This document shows positions 43,531 through 51,849 of a stretch of DNA of 64,000 nucleotides, one piece after another (within the stretch, counting starts at the first letter, position 1; each line of letters opens with the position of its first letter). The position numbers and the translations under genes were made by a program. The stretch covers positions 1-64,000 of the forward strand of contig JBBRFW010000002.1 in NCBI GenBank assembly GCA_038241255.1, written 5' to 3'. This DNA comes from Schlegelella_A sp038241255 (lineage in GTDB: Bacteria > Pseudomonadota > Gammaproteobacteria > Burkholderiales > Burkholderiaceae_C). The notes beneath the pieces are model-generated. The model did no database searches and had not been told where the DNA came from. It was given only the letters and a program-made list of their open reading frames with translations.

Positions 43531-44112
43531 TCAGCGCAACGCCTCGGTCAGCAACAAGCGCGCCTTCTGCCAGTCGCGCCGCACGGTGCGGACCGAGAGC
43601 TCGAGCGCCTGCGCGATCTCCTCGTCCTGGTAGCCACCGAAATAGCGCATCTCGACCAACCTGGACAAGCGCTCGTCGTGGCGCGAGATCTCTTCGAGCG
43701 CCTCATGGATCCGGATGATCTGCGCCGCGTCCTGCGAATCGCTGGGCGACTCGTTCTCGGGGTCGAACTCCACATGAGCGGCGCCACCACCGCGCCGCTG
43801 GCTCGCCCTGGCGCGAGCGATGTCGACGATGATGGAACGCATCGCCATAGCAACATAGGCGAAGAAGCGCGACCGGTCGGGAGCGTCGAGACGCCGCGCC
43901 GCGTGCATCTTCAGATAGCACTCGTGAACCAGAACGGTCGTGCCGAGGTCGATCTCTGCCATCCGGCCGCGCAGCCGCGCCCGGGCGATCTTGCGCAAGT
44001 CGGGGTAGATCGCCTCGAACAACCGATCGAGCGCCGTCGGGTCGCCATCACGGGCTTGGTGGATAAGCTGGGTGATGTCGCCCATGGGATCGTCGGTGAA
44101 AGTCGCGGGCAT
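43531..44112 (-). CDS. ECF-family RNA polymerase sigma factor
   Basis: The 193-residue protein has sigma-2 (LIHQARDGDPTALDRLFEAI, then LRGRMAEIDLGTTVLVHECY) and sigma-4 (RLVEMRYFGGYQDEEIAQAL, then SVRTVRRDWQKARLLLTEAL) regions with no sigma-3, as in ECF factors. It fits the Sig-70_X6 type often encoded beside a Ser/Thr kinase, as here. No anti-sigma gene is adjacent, so phosphorylation by the kinase may regulate it; this is an inference. The start could be 44112 or 44085 (MGDITQLIHQA). The gene is divergent from metK. Confidence 0.9.
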   Translation of the reverse strand: MPATFTDDPMGDITQLIHQARDGDPTALDRLFEAIYPDLRKIARARLRGRMAEIDLGTTVLVHECYLKMHAARRLDAPDRSRFFAYVAMAMRSIIVDIARARASQRRGGGAAHVEFDPENESPSDSQDAAQIIRIHEALEEISRHDERLSRLVEMRYFGGYQDEEIAQALELSVRTVRRDWQKARLLLTEALR

Positions 44113-44195
44113 GATGGCATGGCCGCTTATGGCCTGCTTGCCCAGAGCGAGCAGGCTCGCGCAAAGAATCCAGAGGCGCCGGCGACGACTCTCCC

Positions 44196-44201
44196 TATAA
44201 T
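44196..44201 (+). promoter_or_regulatory. Possible -10 hexamer of metK
   Basis: TATAAT is a perfect consensus -10 hexamer, about 140 bases before the metK GTG. No good -35 hexamer is seen at the right spacing. If used, transcription would begin near 44208 and leave a leader of about 130 bases. Confidence 0.4.
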
Positions 44202-44230
44202 CAACTGGTCGCCGAGTTACTGAACAACTT

Positions 44231-44330
44231 GCGGGGCGACGTTAAAGTAATTCCGCTAAAGCGTTCGCCGCTCCTCCAGGGGTCAGCAGGCCGGCAACGC
44301 AGGCTTTCCGGCTGACGACCAACTCTGGAG
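44231..44330 (+). promoter_or_regulatory. Structured metK leader covering the ribosome binding site
   Basis: CTCCAG at 44274-44279 pairs with CTGGAG at 44325-44330; the latter contains GGAG, the ribosome binding site 6 bases before the GTG start. Inside it, GTCAG (44282-44286) pairs with CTGAC (44312-44316) and CCGG (44291-44294) with CCGG (44308-44311). A further stem, GCGGGGCGA (44231-44239) with TCGCCGC (44265-44271), lies upstream. The layout suggests translational control of metK. I do not recognise a known SAM riboswitch class. Confidence 0.45.
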
Positions 44331-44336
44331 CACAGC

Positions 44337-45518
44337 GTGTCGAACGATTTCCTCTTCACTTCCGAATCGGTTTCCGAAGGCCACCCCGACAAGGTCGCCG
44401 ACCAGATCTCGGACGCCATCCTCGACGCGATCTTCACCCAGGATCCGCGCTCGCGCGTCGCTGCGGAAACGTTGTGCAACACCGGCCTGGTCGTCCTCGC
44501 CGGCGAGATCACGACCAACGCCCACGTCGACTACATCCAGGTCGCGCGCGACACGATCAAGCGGATCGGCTACGACAACACCGAGTACGGCATCGACTAC
44601 AAGGGCTGCGCCGTCATGGTCTGCTACGACAAGCAGAGCAACGACATCGCCCAGGGCGTCGACCACGCGAGCGACGATCACCTCAACACCGGCGCGGGCG
44701 ACCAGGGCCTGATGTTCGGCTACGCCTGCGACGAAACGCCCGACCTGATGCCGGCGCCGATCTACTACGCGCACCGGCTGGTCGAGCGCCAGGCGCAGTT
44801 GCGCAAGGACGGCCGCTTGCCGTACCTGCGCCCCGACGCGAAGAGCCAGGTGACGATGCGCTACGTCGACGGCAGGCCGCACTCGATCGACACCGTCGTG
44901 CTCTCGAGCCAGCACGACCCGAGCCAGAGCGAAACGCACACCAAGATGAAGGCGTCATTCATCGAGGCCGTGATCGAGGAGATCATCAAGCCGGTGCTGC
45001 CCAAGGAGTGGTTGAAGGAGACCAAGTACCTGATCAACCCGACCGGCCGCTTCGTCATCGGCGGCCCGCAGGGCGACTGCGGCCTCACCGGCCGCAAGAT
45101 CATCGTCGACACCTACGGCGGCGCCTGCCCGCACGGCGGCGGCGCGTTCTCGGGCAAGGACCCGTCCAAGGTCGACCGCTCGGCGGCCTACGCGGCGCGC
45201 TACGTCGCCAAGAACATCGTCGCCGCCGGCCTGGCGCGGCAGTGCCAGATCCAGGTCGCCTACGCGATCGGCGTCGCCCGGCCGATGAACGTCACGATCT
45301 ACACCGAAGGCACCGGCAAGATCCCCGACCACCAGATCGAGAAGCTGGTTCAAGAGCACTTCGACTTGCGCCCGAAGGCCATCATCCAGATGCTGAACCT
45401 GCTAAGGCCGATCTACGAGAAGACCGCCGCCTATGGCCACTTTGGCCGCGACGAGCCCGAGTTCACCTGGGAGAAGACCGACAAGGCGAATGCGCTGCGT
45501 GCATCGGCTGGGCTGTAA
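44337..45518 (+). CDS. metK: S-adenosylmethionine synthetase
   Basis: This 393-residue enzyme makes S-adenosylmethionine from methionine and ATP in the cytoplasm. All family signatures are present: FLFTSESVSEGHPDKVADQI at the N-terminus, the GAGDQGLMFGYACDET loop near residue 120, and CPHGGGAFSGKDPSKVDRSAA near residue 263. The start is a GTG with GGAG 6 bases upstream, sited inside a structured leader. The gene is divergent from the ECF sigma gene and converges on the RraA-like gene. SAM made here feeds methyltransferases, and AhcY encoded 4 kb away removes the product SAH. Confidence 0.98.
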   Translation: MSNDFLFTSESVSEGHPDKVADQISDAILDAIFTQDPRSRVAAETLCNTGLVVLAGEITTNAHVDYIQVARDTIKRIGYDNTEYGIDYKGCAVMVCYDKQSNDIAQGVDHASDDHLNTGAGDQGLMFGYACDETPDLMPAPIYYAHRLVERQAQLRKDGRLPYLRPDAKSQVTMRYVDGRPHSIDTVVLSSQHDPSQSETHTKMKASFIEAVIEEIIKPVLPKEWLKETKYLINPTGRFVIGGPQGDCGLTGRKIIVDTYGGACPHGGGAFSGKDPSKVDRSAAYAARYVAKNIVAAGLARQCQIQVAYAIGVARPMNVTIYTEGTGKIPDHQIEKLVQEHFDLRPKAIIQMLNLLRPIYEKTAAYGHFGRDEPEFTWEKTDKANALRASAGL

Positions 45519-45534
45519 ACCCAGATTCCGGCGC

Positions 45535-46212
45535 CTAGAACTTGCCGTGATCGAGATAAGCCTGCTGCGGATCGACCCCTGACAGGATCGCCGCGCGAAC
45601 CTTGTCCTCGGTACGTATCGCCTTCTCCGCGGCTGCGATGACTTCGGTCGCGATCGCGGCGGGAATGACAACTACGCCGTCGCAGTCCGCGAGGACGAAG
45701 TCGCCCGAGCGCACGACCACCTGGCCAAAACTGATCGGCTCGCCGTAAGCGACCGGCACCCAGGCACCGACGATGTCGCGCGGCGTCGCCTTGTCGCAGA
45801 AGACAGGAAAGCCGAGCTCGCGGATGAACGCCGTGTCGCGGCAGCCGCCGTCAACGATGTAGCCGCGCACGCCGCGGAACTGCAGCGTCTCGGCGGAAAG
45901 CTCGCCCATCAGCGCCCGCGTGCTGTCGTTGCCTTCCACCATGACGACCCGGCCGCGCGGCGCGCGCGAGAGGAGCTCGGTCCAGCGCAGCAGCGTCTCG
46001 TGCGGCGAGATCGAGGCATCGGGCCGGCCGCGCACGGTGAAGACGGGGCCGGCGGCGACCATCGTCCGATCGAGACCGAGGATGGTCGGCGGCAGGATGC
46101 ACTCGACGATGCCGCGCACACGCATTACGTCGTAGATCGCACCCGTGTAGCAGCGTGCGAGCCGATCAGCGAGATCGTTGTCGCCGGTAAGGTCGGGCGG
46201 GGTCGTGGTCAT
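45535..46212 (-). CDS. RraA-family protein (aldolase-like)
   Basis: The 225-residue protein belongs to the RraA/HMG-aldolase family. The GELSAETLQFRGVRGYIVDG segment and CRDTAFIRELGFPVF near residue 125 match the core fold, with the Arg-Asp that binds metal and substrate in 4-hydroxy-4-methyl-2-oxoglutarate aldolases. True RraA proteins are about 160 residues and inhibit RNase E; this longer type more often acts in 2-oxo-acid metabolism. The start at 46212 has GAGGAG upstream. It converges on metK with a gap of 16 bases. Confidence 0.82.
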   Translation of the reverse strand: MTTTPPDLTGDNDLADRLARCYTGAIYDVMRVRGIVECILPPTILGLDRTMVAAGPVFTVRGRPDASISPHETLLRWTELLSRAPRGRVVMVEGNDSTRALMGELSAETLQFRGVRGYIVDGGCRDTAFIRELGFPVFCDKATPRDIVGAWVPVAYGEPISFGQVVVRSGDFVLADCDGVVVIPAAIATEVIAAAEKAIRTEDKVRAAILSGVDPQQAYLDHGKF

Positions 46213-46291
46213 CGCGATGTCTCCTCGTCGCGGCACTGTAGCGGCCACCTCGACGACGGATTGCGTCATGGGCTCGCGGCATCATCGCGCC

Positions 46292-47386
46292 ATGGCCAAG
46301 GCACCGACGCTCGACGACCTGCGCCGCTACGCCGTCGCGCGCACGCTCTTCAAGCCGACGACGCTCGCGCGCGCGATCGACAAGCTCGGCTTCGTCCAGG
46401 CCGATCCGATCCGCGCGCCGGCACGCGCCCAGGACCTCATCCTCCGCCACCGGGTCGTCGGTTACCGGGCGGGCGACCTCGAGCGGCGCTACAACCGGCT
46501 GAAGATCGACGAAGACGCGTTCGTCAACTATGGCTTCCTGCCGCGCCGCCATCTGGCGCTCATGCATCCGCGCGTGGCGAAGCGGCCATGGCCGCCGACC
46601 ACCCGCAAGCGCGCCGCCGAGATCCTGGCGTTCATCCGCGAGCACGGGCCGACGCATCCGCGGCTCGTCGCCGAGCACTTCGCGCACGGCCGCCGCGCCA
46701 ATGCCTGGGGCGGATCGAGCAAGGCCACGACGCATCTGCTCGACGACATGCACTACCGCGGCCTGCTTCGGATCGAGCGGCGCGTCAACGGCACGCGCAT
46801 CTACGAGGCGGTCGAGCACCCGGCGCCCATCGACGACAGCGCGTCGGCGCGCGGTGCGCGCGCGGCGGCGCTGATCGACCTGATCGTGCGCAAGTACGCG
46901 CCGCTGCCGGCGTCGAATCTGGTGCGGCTCGTCTACCTACTCGGCTACGGGGCGCCGCACCTCGGCGCCGAGGCGCGGACGGCGCTTGCCGCGTCGCGCG
47001 ATGCGCTGGCGCAGGTGAGCATCGACGGCGTGACGTGGTACTGGCCCGCCGACGAGAACGCGCGCGCGAAGCGACATGTCGTCGACGACCGGGTCAGGCT
47101 GCTTGCACCTTTCGATCCGATCGTCTGGGACCGGCGCCGCTTCGAGCTTTTCTGGGGCTGGACCTATCGCTTCGAGGCCTACACGCCGGCACCGAAGCGA
47201 AAGCTCGGCTACTACGCTCTGCCGATCCTGTGGCGTGAGAACGTGATCGGCTGGGCCAACGCGTCGACGCGCGGCGGCGCGCTCGAGCTCGAGATCGGCT
47301 TCGCGCACAAGGCGGAGAAAAGCGCGGCGTTTTGCGGCGCGCTCGCCGAGGAGCGCGATCGGCTCGCCGAATTTCTCGCGCTTTGA
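46292..47386 (+). CDS. YcaQ/AlkX-type DNA interstrand-crosslink glycosylase
   Basis: The 364-residue protein is a winged-helix family member (formerly DUF1006) like E. coli YcaQ, which unhooks interstrand crosslinks and removes bulky alkylated bases. The catalytic QxD motif is visible in LGFVQADPIRAPARAQDL near residue 33. The WYWPADENARAKRHVVDDRV region and the C-terminal RLLAPFDPIVWDRRRFELFW are family-typical. The ATG at 46292 is taken as the start; 46268 is an alternative. The 5' end overlaps no gene; the divergent RraA-like gene starts 79 bases away. Confidence 0.85.
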   Translation: MAKAPTLDDLRRYAVARTLFKPTTLARAIDKLGFVQADPIRAPARAQDLILRHRVVGYRAGDLERRYNRLKIDEDAFVNYGFLPRRHLALMHPRVAKRPWPPTTRKRAAEILAFIREHGPTHPRLVAEHFAHGRRANAWGGSSKATTHLLDDMHYRGLLRIERRVNGTRIYEAVEHPAPIDDSASARGARAAALIDLIVRKYAPLPASNLVRLVYLLGYGAPHLGAEARTALAASRDALAQVSIDGVTWYWPADENARAKRHVVDDRVRLLAPFDPIVWDRRRFELFWGWTYRFEAYTPAPKRKLGYYALPILWRENVIGWANASTRGGALELEIGFAHKAEKSAAFCGALAEERDRLAEFLAL

Positions 47387-47397
47387 CGCCGACGGGT

Positions 47398-48606
47398 TCA
47401 GCGAAGGCCGACCGCCTTCTGGCGCAGGGCGAGAGCGGCTGCCAACGCGAGCACCACTGCGGAGCAGGCGAAGCCGGCTCGCAGGCCGCCGAAGTGATCG
47501 GCGATCACGCCGACAGCGCTCGGACCGACGATCTGCCCGGCAGCGAAGACGACCGTGAACGCGGCGATGCCGGCCGGCCACGCGGCCGGCGCCAAGTTGT
47601 GGCGGACGAGCGACGTCGTCGAGGCGACGACGGAGAGGAAGACGGCGCCGAAAAGCAGCCCCGACGCGAACACCGCAAGCGGCCGGACGCTCCATACCGG
47701 CAACACGGTCGCGACGGCGAGCAGGGCATTCAGGAACGCGAGAGCGCCGCCGCCGCGCGAGCGCTGCAGCAGGCGGGCCCACAGCCAGGACGAAGCCACG
47801 ACGGCGCTGCCGAGCATGACGAAGAAGGAAATCACGAGGGCCGGCGCGAGGTGTTCGTCGCGCAGCAGCGAGATTACGAAGGTCATGTAGCCGATGTAGC
47901 CGAGGCCGAACAGCAGATAGGAGACGAGCGCCGGCGTGAAGTCGCGCCGGCGAAAATGCGCGCCGGTGCCGCTCTCGGCTGCCGCCGGCAACACGGTGAG
48001 ATCGCGCGTGGCCAGCGCCGCGACCGCCATCGCCCCTGCGGCGACGAGGGCCAGGCCGATCCACGCGCCCTGCCAGGCATGCACGACCGGCCGCTCCGCT
48101 AGCATGGGCACCAGCAGCGCCGACGCGACGATGCCGACGCCCGTGCCGCCATAGTAGATCCCGAGTACCAGCCCGGCGCTCGCCGCCGGCGCCGTCCCCG
48201 CCGTCTTGATCGCGGTGGAGACCAATCGCGCCGCGAGCAAACCGCCCGAGACGAAGGTCGCCGCGCTGGCGGCGCCAGTGACGAAGCGAAGCGCGTATAG
48301 CGCCGCGTCGTTCGCGACCAGCCCATGGCCGAGCAAGGCGAGCGCAGTGACGGCGATGCCGCCGAGGAACGCGGAGCGGGGGCCGAATCGACGCAGCACG
48401 ACCGGCGCCGCGACTGCGCCGGCGAGGTAGCCGGCGGCATTGACGGTGTTCATCGCGCCGCCAACGAAGTAGCTCCAGCCGAGGTCGGCGCGCATTGGCG
48501 GCAGAAGCAGGGCATAGGAGAAGCGTGCCAGGCCAAGCGAAACCGCGGAGCCGAGGGCGAGCGCGGCGGCGACGGCGAGCGTCGGTAAGGGCCGGGCGGC
48601 GCTCAT
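47398..48606 (-). CDS. MFS transporter (YbfB family)
   Basis: This 402-residue carrier has 12 predicted helices and matches the YbfB/DUF1228 group of the major facilitator superfamily. ALGSAVSLGLARFSYALLLP near the N-terminus and GIYYGGTGVGIVASALLVP near residue 150 are typical. The substrate is unknown. The ATG at 48606 overlaps the stop of the HAD-phosphatase gene (ATGA), so the pair is translationally coupled. A longer open frame upstream is not used. Confidence 0.85.
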   Translation of the reverse strand: MSAARPLPTLAVAAALALGSAVSLGLARFSYALLLPPMRADLGWSYFVGGAMNTVNAAGYLAGAVAAPVVLRRFGPRSAFLGGIAVTALALLGHGLVANDAALYALRFVTGAASAATFVSGGLLAARLVSTAIKTAGTAPAASAGLVLGIYYGGTGVGIVASALLVPMLAERPVVHAWQGAWIGLALVAAGAMAVAALATRDLTVLPAAAESGTGAHFRRRDFTPALVSYLLFGLGYIGYMTFVISLLRDEHLAPALVISFFVMLGSAVVASSWLWARLLQRSRGGGALAFLNALLAVATVLPVWSVRPLAVFASGLLFGAVFLSVVASTTSLVRHNLAPAAWPAGIAAFTVVFAAGQIVGPSAVGVIADHFGGLRAGFACSAVVLALAAALALRQKAVGLR

Positions 48607-49415
48607 GCGTCGCGTGCGGCGAGCAAGGCCTCGGCGACTTCGACGAAGCCGCGGCCGCGATCGAGCGACGTCACGTAAGCAGGCCATTGGCGGAGCCGGT
48701 CGGCGAAATCGGCGATGTTGGCGACGCCGACCGACAAGGGAAAGCTCGCGAACATCAACTCGTCGTTGGTCGAGTCGCCGACGTACAGCCACTTGTCTCG
48801 CTCGGCAGCGAGATCGAGGCCGAGGAGACGGCGCACAATCCAGGTAGCGCCACTGAGCTTGCTGTGGGCACCGAACCAGCCGTTGACGTGGATCGAGCTC
48901 ACGGTCGTGTTCATGCCCTCGCTCTTCATCAGGGCGACGACGTCGGCGATGCGCGCGGGAGCGAGGTGGTTGAACTCTGCATGGTCGACCGCGATGTCGG
49001 TGACCCGCCCGAAGCTGTCCTGCGACAGGGTCGCTTCCGAGATCTCAGCGACGATGCGCGCGGCGACCGCGCGCAGGCGCTCGGCATTGGCGCGCCTGAC
49101 CGGCTCGGGGTCGACGTACTCGACGCGAACGGCATCGGCGCCCGCTTCGCGGACCAGGGCGACCGCGCCGTTCTCCGCCACGACCGCCGCGAGCGGCGTT
49201 TGCTCGGCGAGGGCGCGACTCCAGCCCATGGGCCGACCCGTGACGGCGATCACCGGCAATCCCGATTCGCGCAGTGCGGCCAGGGCGGCGACCACGCCCA
49301 TCGGGATCGCCCCCTCGGTAGTCAGCGTGTCGTCGATGTCGGTCAGGACGCCGCGAACGCCGGCGAGGCGCCGTGGCTCGCAGCGCGACCACGGCGCGAC
49401 GGAAAGCGGAATCAC
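48603..49415 (-). CDS. HAD-IIB phosphatase (mannosyl-3-phosphoglycerate/sucrose phosphatase-like)
   Basis: This 270-residue HAD hydrolase has motif I VLTDIDDTLTTEG near residue 23, with the nucleophile Asp and the acid/base Asp two residues later. Motif II is IAVTGRP, and motif IV is YVGDSTNDELMFASF near residue 220. The cap has an alpha/beta fold of the C2B type, as in sugar-phosphate phosphatases. The substrate is probably a sugar phosphate, possibly linked to the MFS carrier encoded with an overlap of 4 bases. The segment SSIHVNGWFGAHSKLSGATW provides the conserved Lys. Confidence 0.82.
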   Translation of the reverse strand: MIPLSVAPWSRCEPRRLAGVRGVLTDIDDTLTTEGAIPMGVVAALAALRESGLPVIAVTGRPMGWSRALAEQTPLAAVVAENGAVALVREAGADAVRVEYVDPEPVRRANAERLRAVAARIVAEISEATLSQDSFGRVTDIAVDHAEFNHLAPARIADVVALMKSEGMNTTVSSIHVNGWFGAHSKLSGATWIVRRLLGLDLAAERDKWLYVGDSTNDELMFASFPLSVGVANIADFADRLRQWPAYVTSLDRGRGFVEVAEALLAARDA

Positions 49416-49461
49416 GCGGGCGATGATAAGAGTGCCGGACGTAAGGTCAGGCGCGCCACGC

Positions 49462-49467
49462 TAGAAT
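49462..49467 (+). promoter_or_regulatory. Possible -10 hexamer of the ahcY operon
   Basis: TAGAAT lies 12 bases before the riboswitch and would start transcription near 49474. It is close to the consensus TATAAT. No good -35 hexamer is obvious. Confidence 0.4.
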
Positions 49468-49478
49468 GACGGGGCTGT

Positions 49479-49580
49479 CCAAGGAGCGTTGCAAGGCAGG
49501 ACCCACAGGTCCGAGTCCCAGGCTTGGCACAGTTCGACATGCAACCGCGCTCACCCGCACGATGGTCCTCGTGGGTGAGC
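49479..49580 (+). ncRNA. SAH riboswitch of the ahcY operon with expression platform
   Basis: The aptamer core at 49479-49552 matches the known SAH riboswitch class. GAGCG (49484-49488) pairs with CGCTC (49548-49552); TTGC with GCAA extends it; CCAAG (49479-49483) pairs with CTTGG (49523-49527) as the pseudoknot; and the conserved CAGGCTTGG is present. High SAH favours this fold and turns the operon on. The 3' strand of P1 can instead pair in a second stem at 49549-49580 (GCTCACC with GGTGAGC, extended by CACGA with TCGTG), which would form without SAH. The gene downstream is ahcY, as expected. Confidence 0.88.
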
Positions 49581-49634
49581 TCTGCCTCCCTACGTCCGTT
49601 CTGCGGGTTCCTCATTCGAGCTGGAGCCTTTGAA

Positions 49635-51071
49635 ATGAACGCCGTCCTGAAGCCGCAAGCCACCGCCACCCACATCGTCGCCGACCTCGCCCTCGCCGCT
49701 TGGGGCCGCAAGGAAATCCGCATCGCCGAGACCGAGATGCCGGGCCTGATGGCGATCCGCGAGGAATTCGCGACGATCCAGCCGCTGAAGGGCGCGCGCA
49801 TCGCCGGATCACTGCACATGACGATCCAGACCGCCGTCCTCGTCGAGACGCTGCAGGCGCTCGGCGCCGACGTGCGCTGGGCCTCGTGCAACATCTTCTC
49901 GACCCAGGACCACGCCGCCGCCGCGCTTGCAGCGCAGGGCACGCCGGTCTTCGCCTACAAGGGCGAGACGCTGTCGGACTACTGGGACTACACGCACCGC
50001 ATCTTCGATTTTGCGGCCCAGGGTGCGAAGAGCGAAGGGCCGAACATGATCCTCGACGACGGCGGCGATGCGACGCTGCTGATGCACCTCGGCAAGCGCG
50101 CAGAAAAAGATCTCTCGGTCATCGCCGAGCCGACGAGCGAGGAGGAGACGTGCCTCTTCGCCAGCATCAAGGCCAAGCTCGGCGAGGACGCGACCTGGTA
50201 TTCGCGCAAGGCCGCCGAGATCATCGGCGTCACCGAAGAAACGACGACCGGCGTGCACCGCCTGAAGGAGATGAGCGTCAGGGGCAACCTGCTGTTTCGC
50301 GCCATCAACGTCAACGACTCGGTCACGAAGAGCAAGTTCGACAACCTCTACGGCTGCCGGGAGTCGCTGGTCGACGGCATCAAGCGCGCCACCGACGTGA
50401 TGATCGCCGGCAAGGTCGCCTGCGTCGCCGGCTACGGCGACGTCGGCAAGGGCTCGGCGCAGGCGCTGCGTGCGCTCTCGGCGCAGGTCTGGGTGACCGA
50501 GATCGACCCGATCAACGCCCTGCAGGCGGCGATGGAGGGCTACAAGGTCGTGACGATGGAATACGCCGCCGACAAGGCCGACATCTTCGTCACCACGACC
50601 GGCAACAAGGGCGTGATCCGCCACGAGCACATGGCGGCTATGAAGGACCAGGCGATCGTCTGCAACATTGGCCACTTCGACAACGAGATCGACATCGCTG
50701 CGCTCGAGAAGAGCTGCAGGTGGGAAGAGATCAAGCCGCAGGTCGACCACGTCATCTTCCCGGACGGCAAGAAGATCATCCTGCTCGCCAAGGGGCGGCT
50801 CGTGAATCTCGGTTGCGGAACGGGCCACCCGAGCTTCGTGATGTCGTCGAGCTTCGCGAACCAGACCATCGCGCAGATCGAGCTCTTCACGCGCAGCGAG
50901 CGCTACCAGCCAGGCCAGGTCTACGTTCTGCCCAAGCACCTCGACGAGAAGGTCGCGCGCCTGCACCTGAAGAAGGTCGGTGCGGTGCTCACCGAGCTCA
51001 CCGACGCGCAGGCCGCCTACATCGGCGTGCCGAAGGAAGGCCCGTACAAGCCCGACAGCTATCGCTACTGA
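49635..51071 (+). CDS. ahcY: Adenosylhomocysteinase (SAH hydrolase)
   Basis: This 478-residue tetrameric enzyme splits SAH into adenosine and homocysteine and keeps SAM-dependent methylation running. The NAD-binding loop AGYGDVGKGSAQALRAL near residue 267 and the substrate domain with SCNIFSTQDHAAAAL near residue 77 are clear. The C-terminus ends in KPDSYRY, with the Lys and Tyr that close the active site of the partner subunit. The ATG at 49635 has GGAG 9 bases upstream. It follows a SAH riboswitch and precedes a TlyA-type gene and metF. Length is typical for the long bacterial form with the 40-residue insert. Confidence 0.98.
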   Translation: MNAVLKPQATATHIVADLALAAWGRKEIRIAETEMPGLMAIREEFATIQPLKGARIAGSLHMTIQTAVLVETLQALGADVRWASCNIFSTQDHAAAALAAQGTPVFAYKGETLSDYWDYTHRIFDFAAQGAKSEGPNMILDDGGDATLLMHLGKRAEKDLSVIAEPTSEEETCLFASIKAKLGEDATWYSRKAAEIIGVTEETTTGVHRLKEMSVRGNLLFRAINVNDSVTKSKFDNLYGCRESLVDGIKRATDVMIAGKVACVAGYGDVGKGSAQALRALSAQVWVTEIDPINALQAAMEGYKVVTMEYAADKADIFVTTTGNKGVIRHEHMAAMKDQAIVCNIGHFDNEIDIAALEKSCRWEEIKPQVDHVIFPDGKKIILLAKGRLVNLGCGTGHPSFVMSSSFANQTIAQIELFTRSERYQPGQVYVLPKHLDEKVARLHLKKVGAVLTELTDAQAAYIGVPKEGPYKPDSYRY

Positions 51072-51090
51072 GCCGCGGCGCAAGAACGCG

Positions 51091-51849
51091 ATGCGGGTCG
51101 ACCAGCTCCTCGTCGAGCGCGGCATGGCGCCGACGCGATCGGCCGCGCAGCGGCTGATCGCCACCGGCGCCGTGCGCTGGCGCACGCCTGCGGGCTGGCG
51201 CCTGCCGGCCAAGGCGGGCGAAGACTTGCCGAGCGGCGCCGACGTCGAGATTACCGACGACGCCGAGCTGCGCTTCGTCTCGCGCGGCGGGCTCAAGCTC
51301 GACGGTGCGATCGCGCGCCTCGGTCTCGACGTCGCCGGCATGACCTGCCTCGACGTCGGTCAGAGCACCGGTGGCTTCACCGACGTGCTGCTGCAGCGCG
51401 GGGCGAAGCACATCGTCGGCGTCGACGTTGGCCATGGCCAGCTGCACCCGCGACTCGCCTCGGATCTGCGCGTCACCGCGCTCGAGGGCGTGAACGCGCG
51501 CCACCTCGAGTCGAGCCGGCTGCCGTTCCGACGCTACGACCTTGTCGTCGGCGATCTATCGTTCATCTCGCTCGCGCTCGTGCTGCCGGCGCTGGTGCCG
51601 CTGCTCGGCGGCCCGTTGCTGCTCCTCGTCAAGCCGCAGTTCGAGCTGCAGCCGGTCGACATCGGTGCCAATGGCCAGGTCAAGGACGCGAACGCGTACG
51701 GCCATGTCGAGAAGAAGCTGCGCAAGGCGTGCAGCGCGAACGGCCTCACCGTGCGCGACTGGTTCGACAGCGCCACGCCGGGCAGCGAGGGCTCGCGCGA
51801 ATTCTTCCTGCACGCCGCGCTTCCTGGCGAGCGAAAAGCCGCGCCATGA
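51091..51849 (+). CDS. TlyA-family rRNA methyltransferase/haemolysin-like protein
   Basis: This 252-residue protein has an N-terminal S4 RNA-binding domain (MRVDQLLVERGMAPTRSAAQ) and a C-terminal FtsJ-like SAM methyltransferase domain. The SAM loop is CLDVGQSTGGFTDVLLQRGA near residue 89, and DLVVGDLSFISL follows. TlyA methylates the 2'-O position of rRNA in actinobacteria; the target in betaproteobacteria is not certain. The gene starts 19 bases after ahcY and its stop overlaps the metF start. Placement between ahcY and metF makes it part of the SAH-controlled operon. Confidence 0.85.
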   Translation: MRVDQLLVERGMAPTRSAAQRLIATGAVRWRTPAGWRLPAKAGEDLPSGADVEITDDAELRFVSRGGLKLDGAIARLGLDVAGMTCLDVGQSTGGFTDVLLQRGAKHIVGVDVGHGQLHPRLASDLRVTALEGVNARHLESSRLPFRRYDLVVGDLSFISLALVLPALVPLLGGPLLLLVKPQFELQPVDIGANGQVKDANAYGHVEKKLRKACSANGLTVRDWFDSATPGSEGSREFFLHAALPGERKAAP

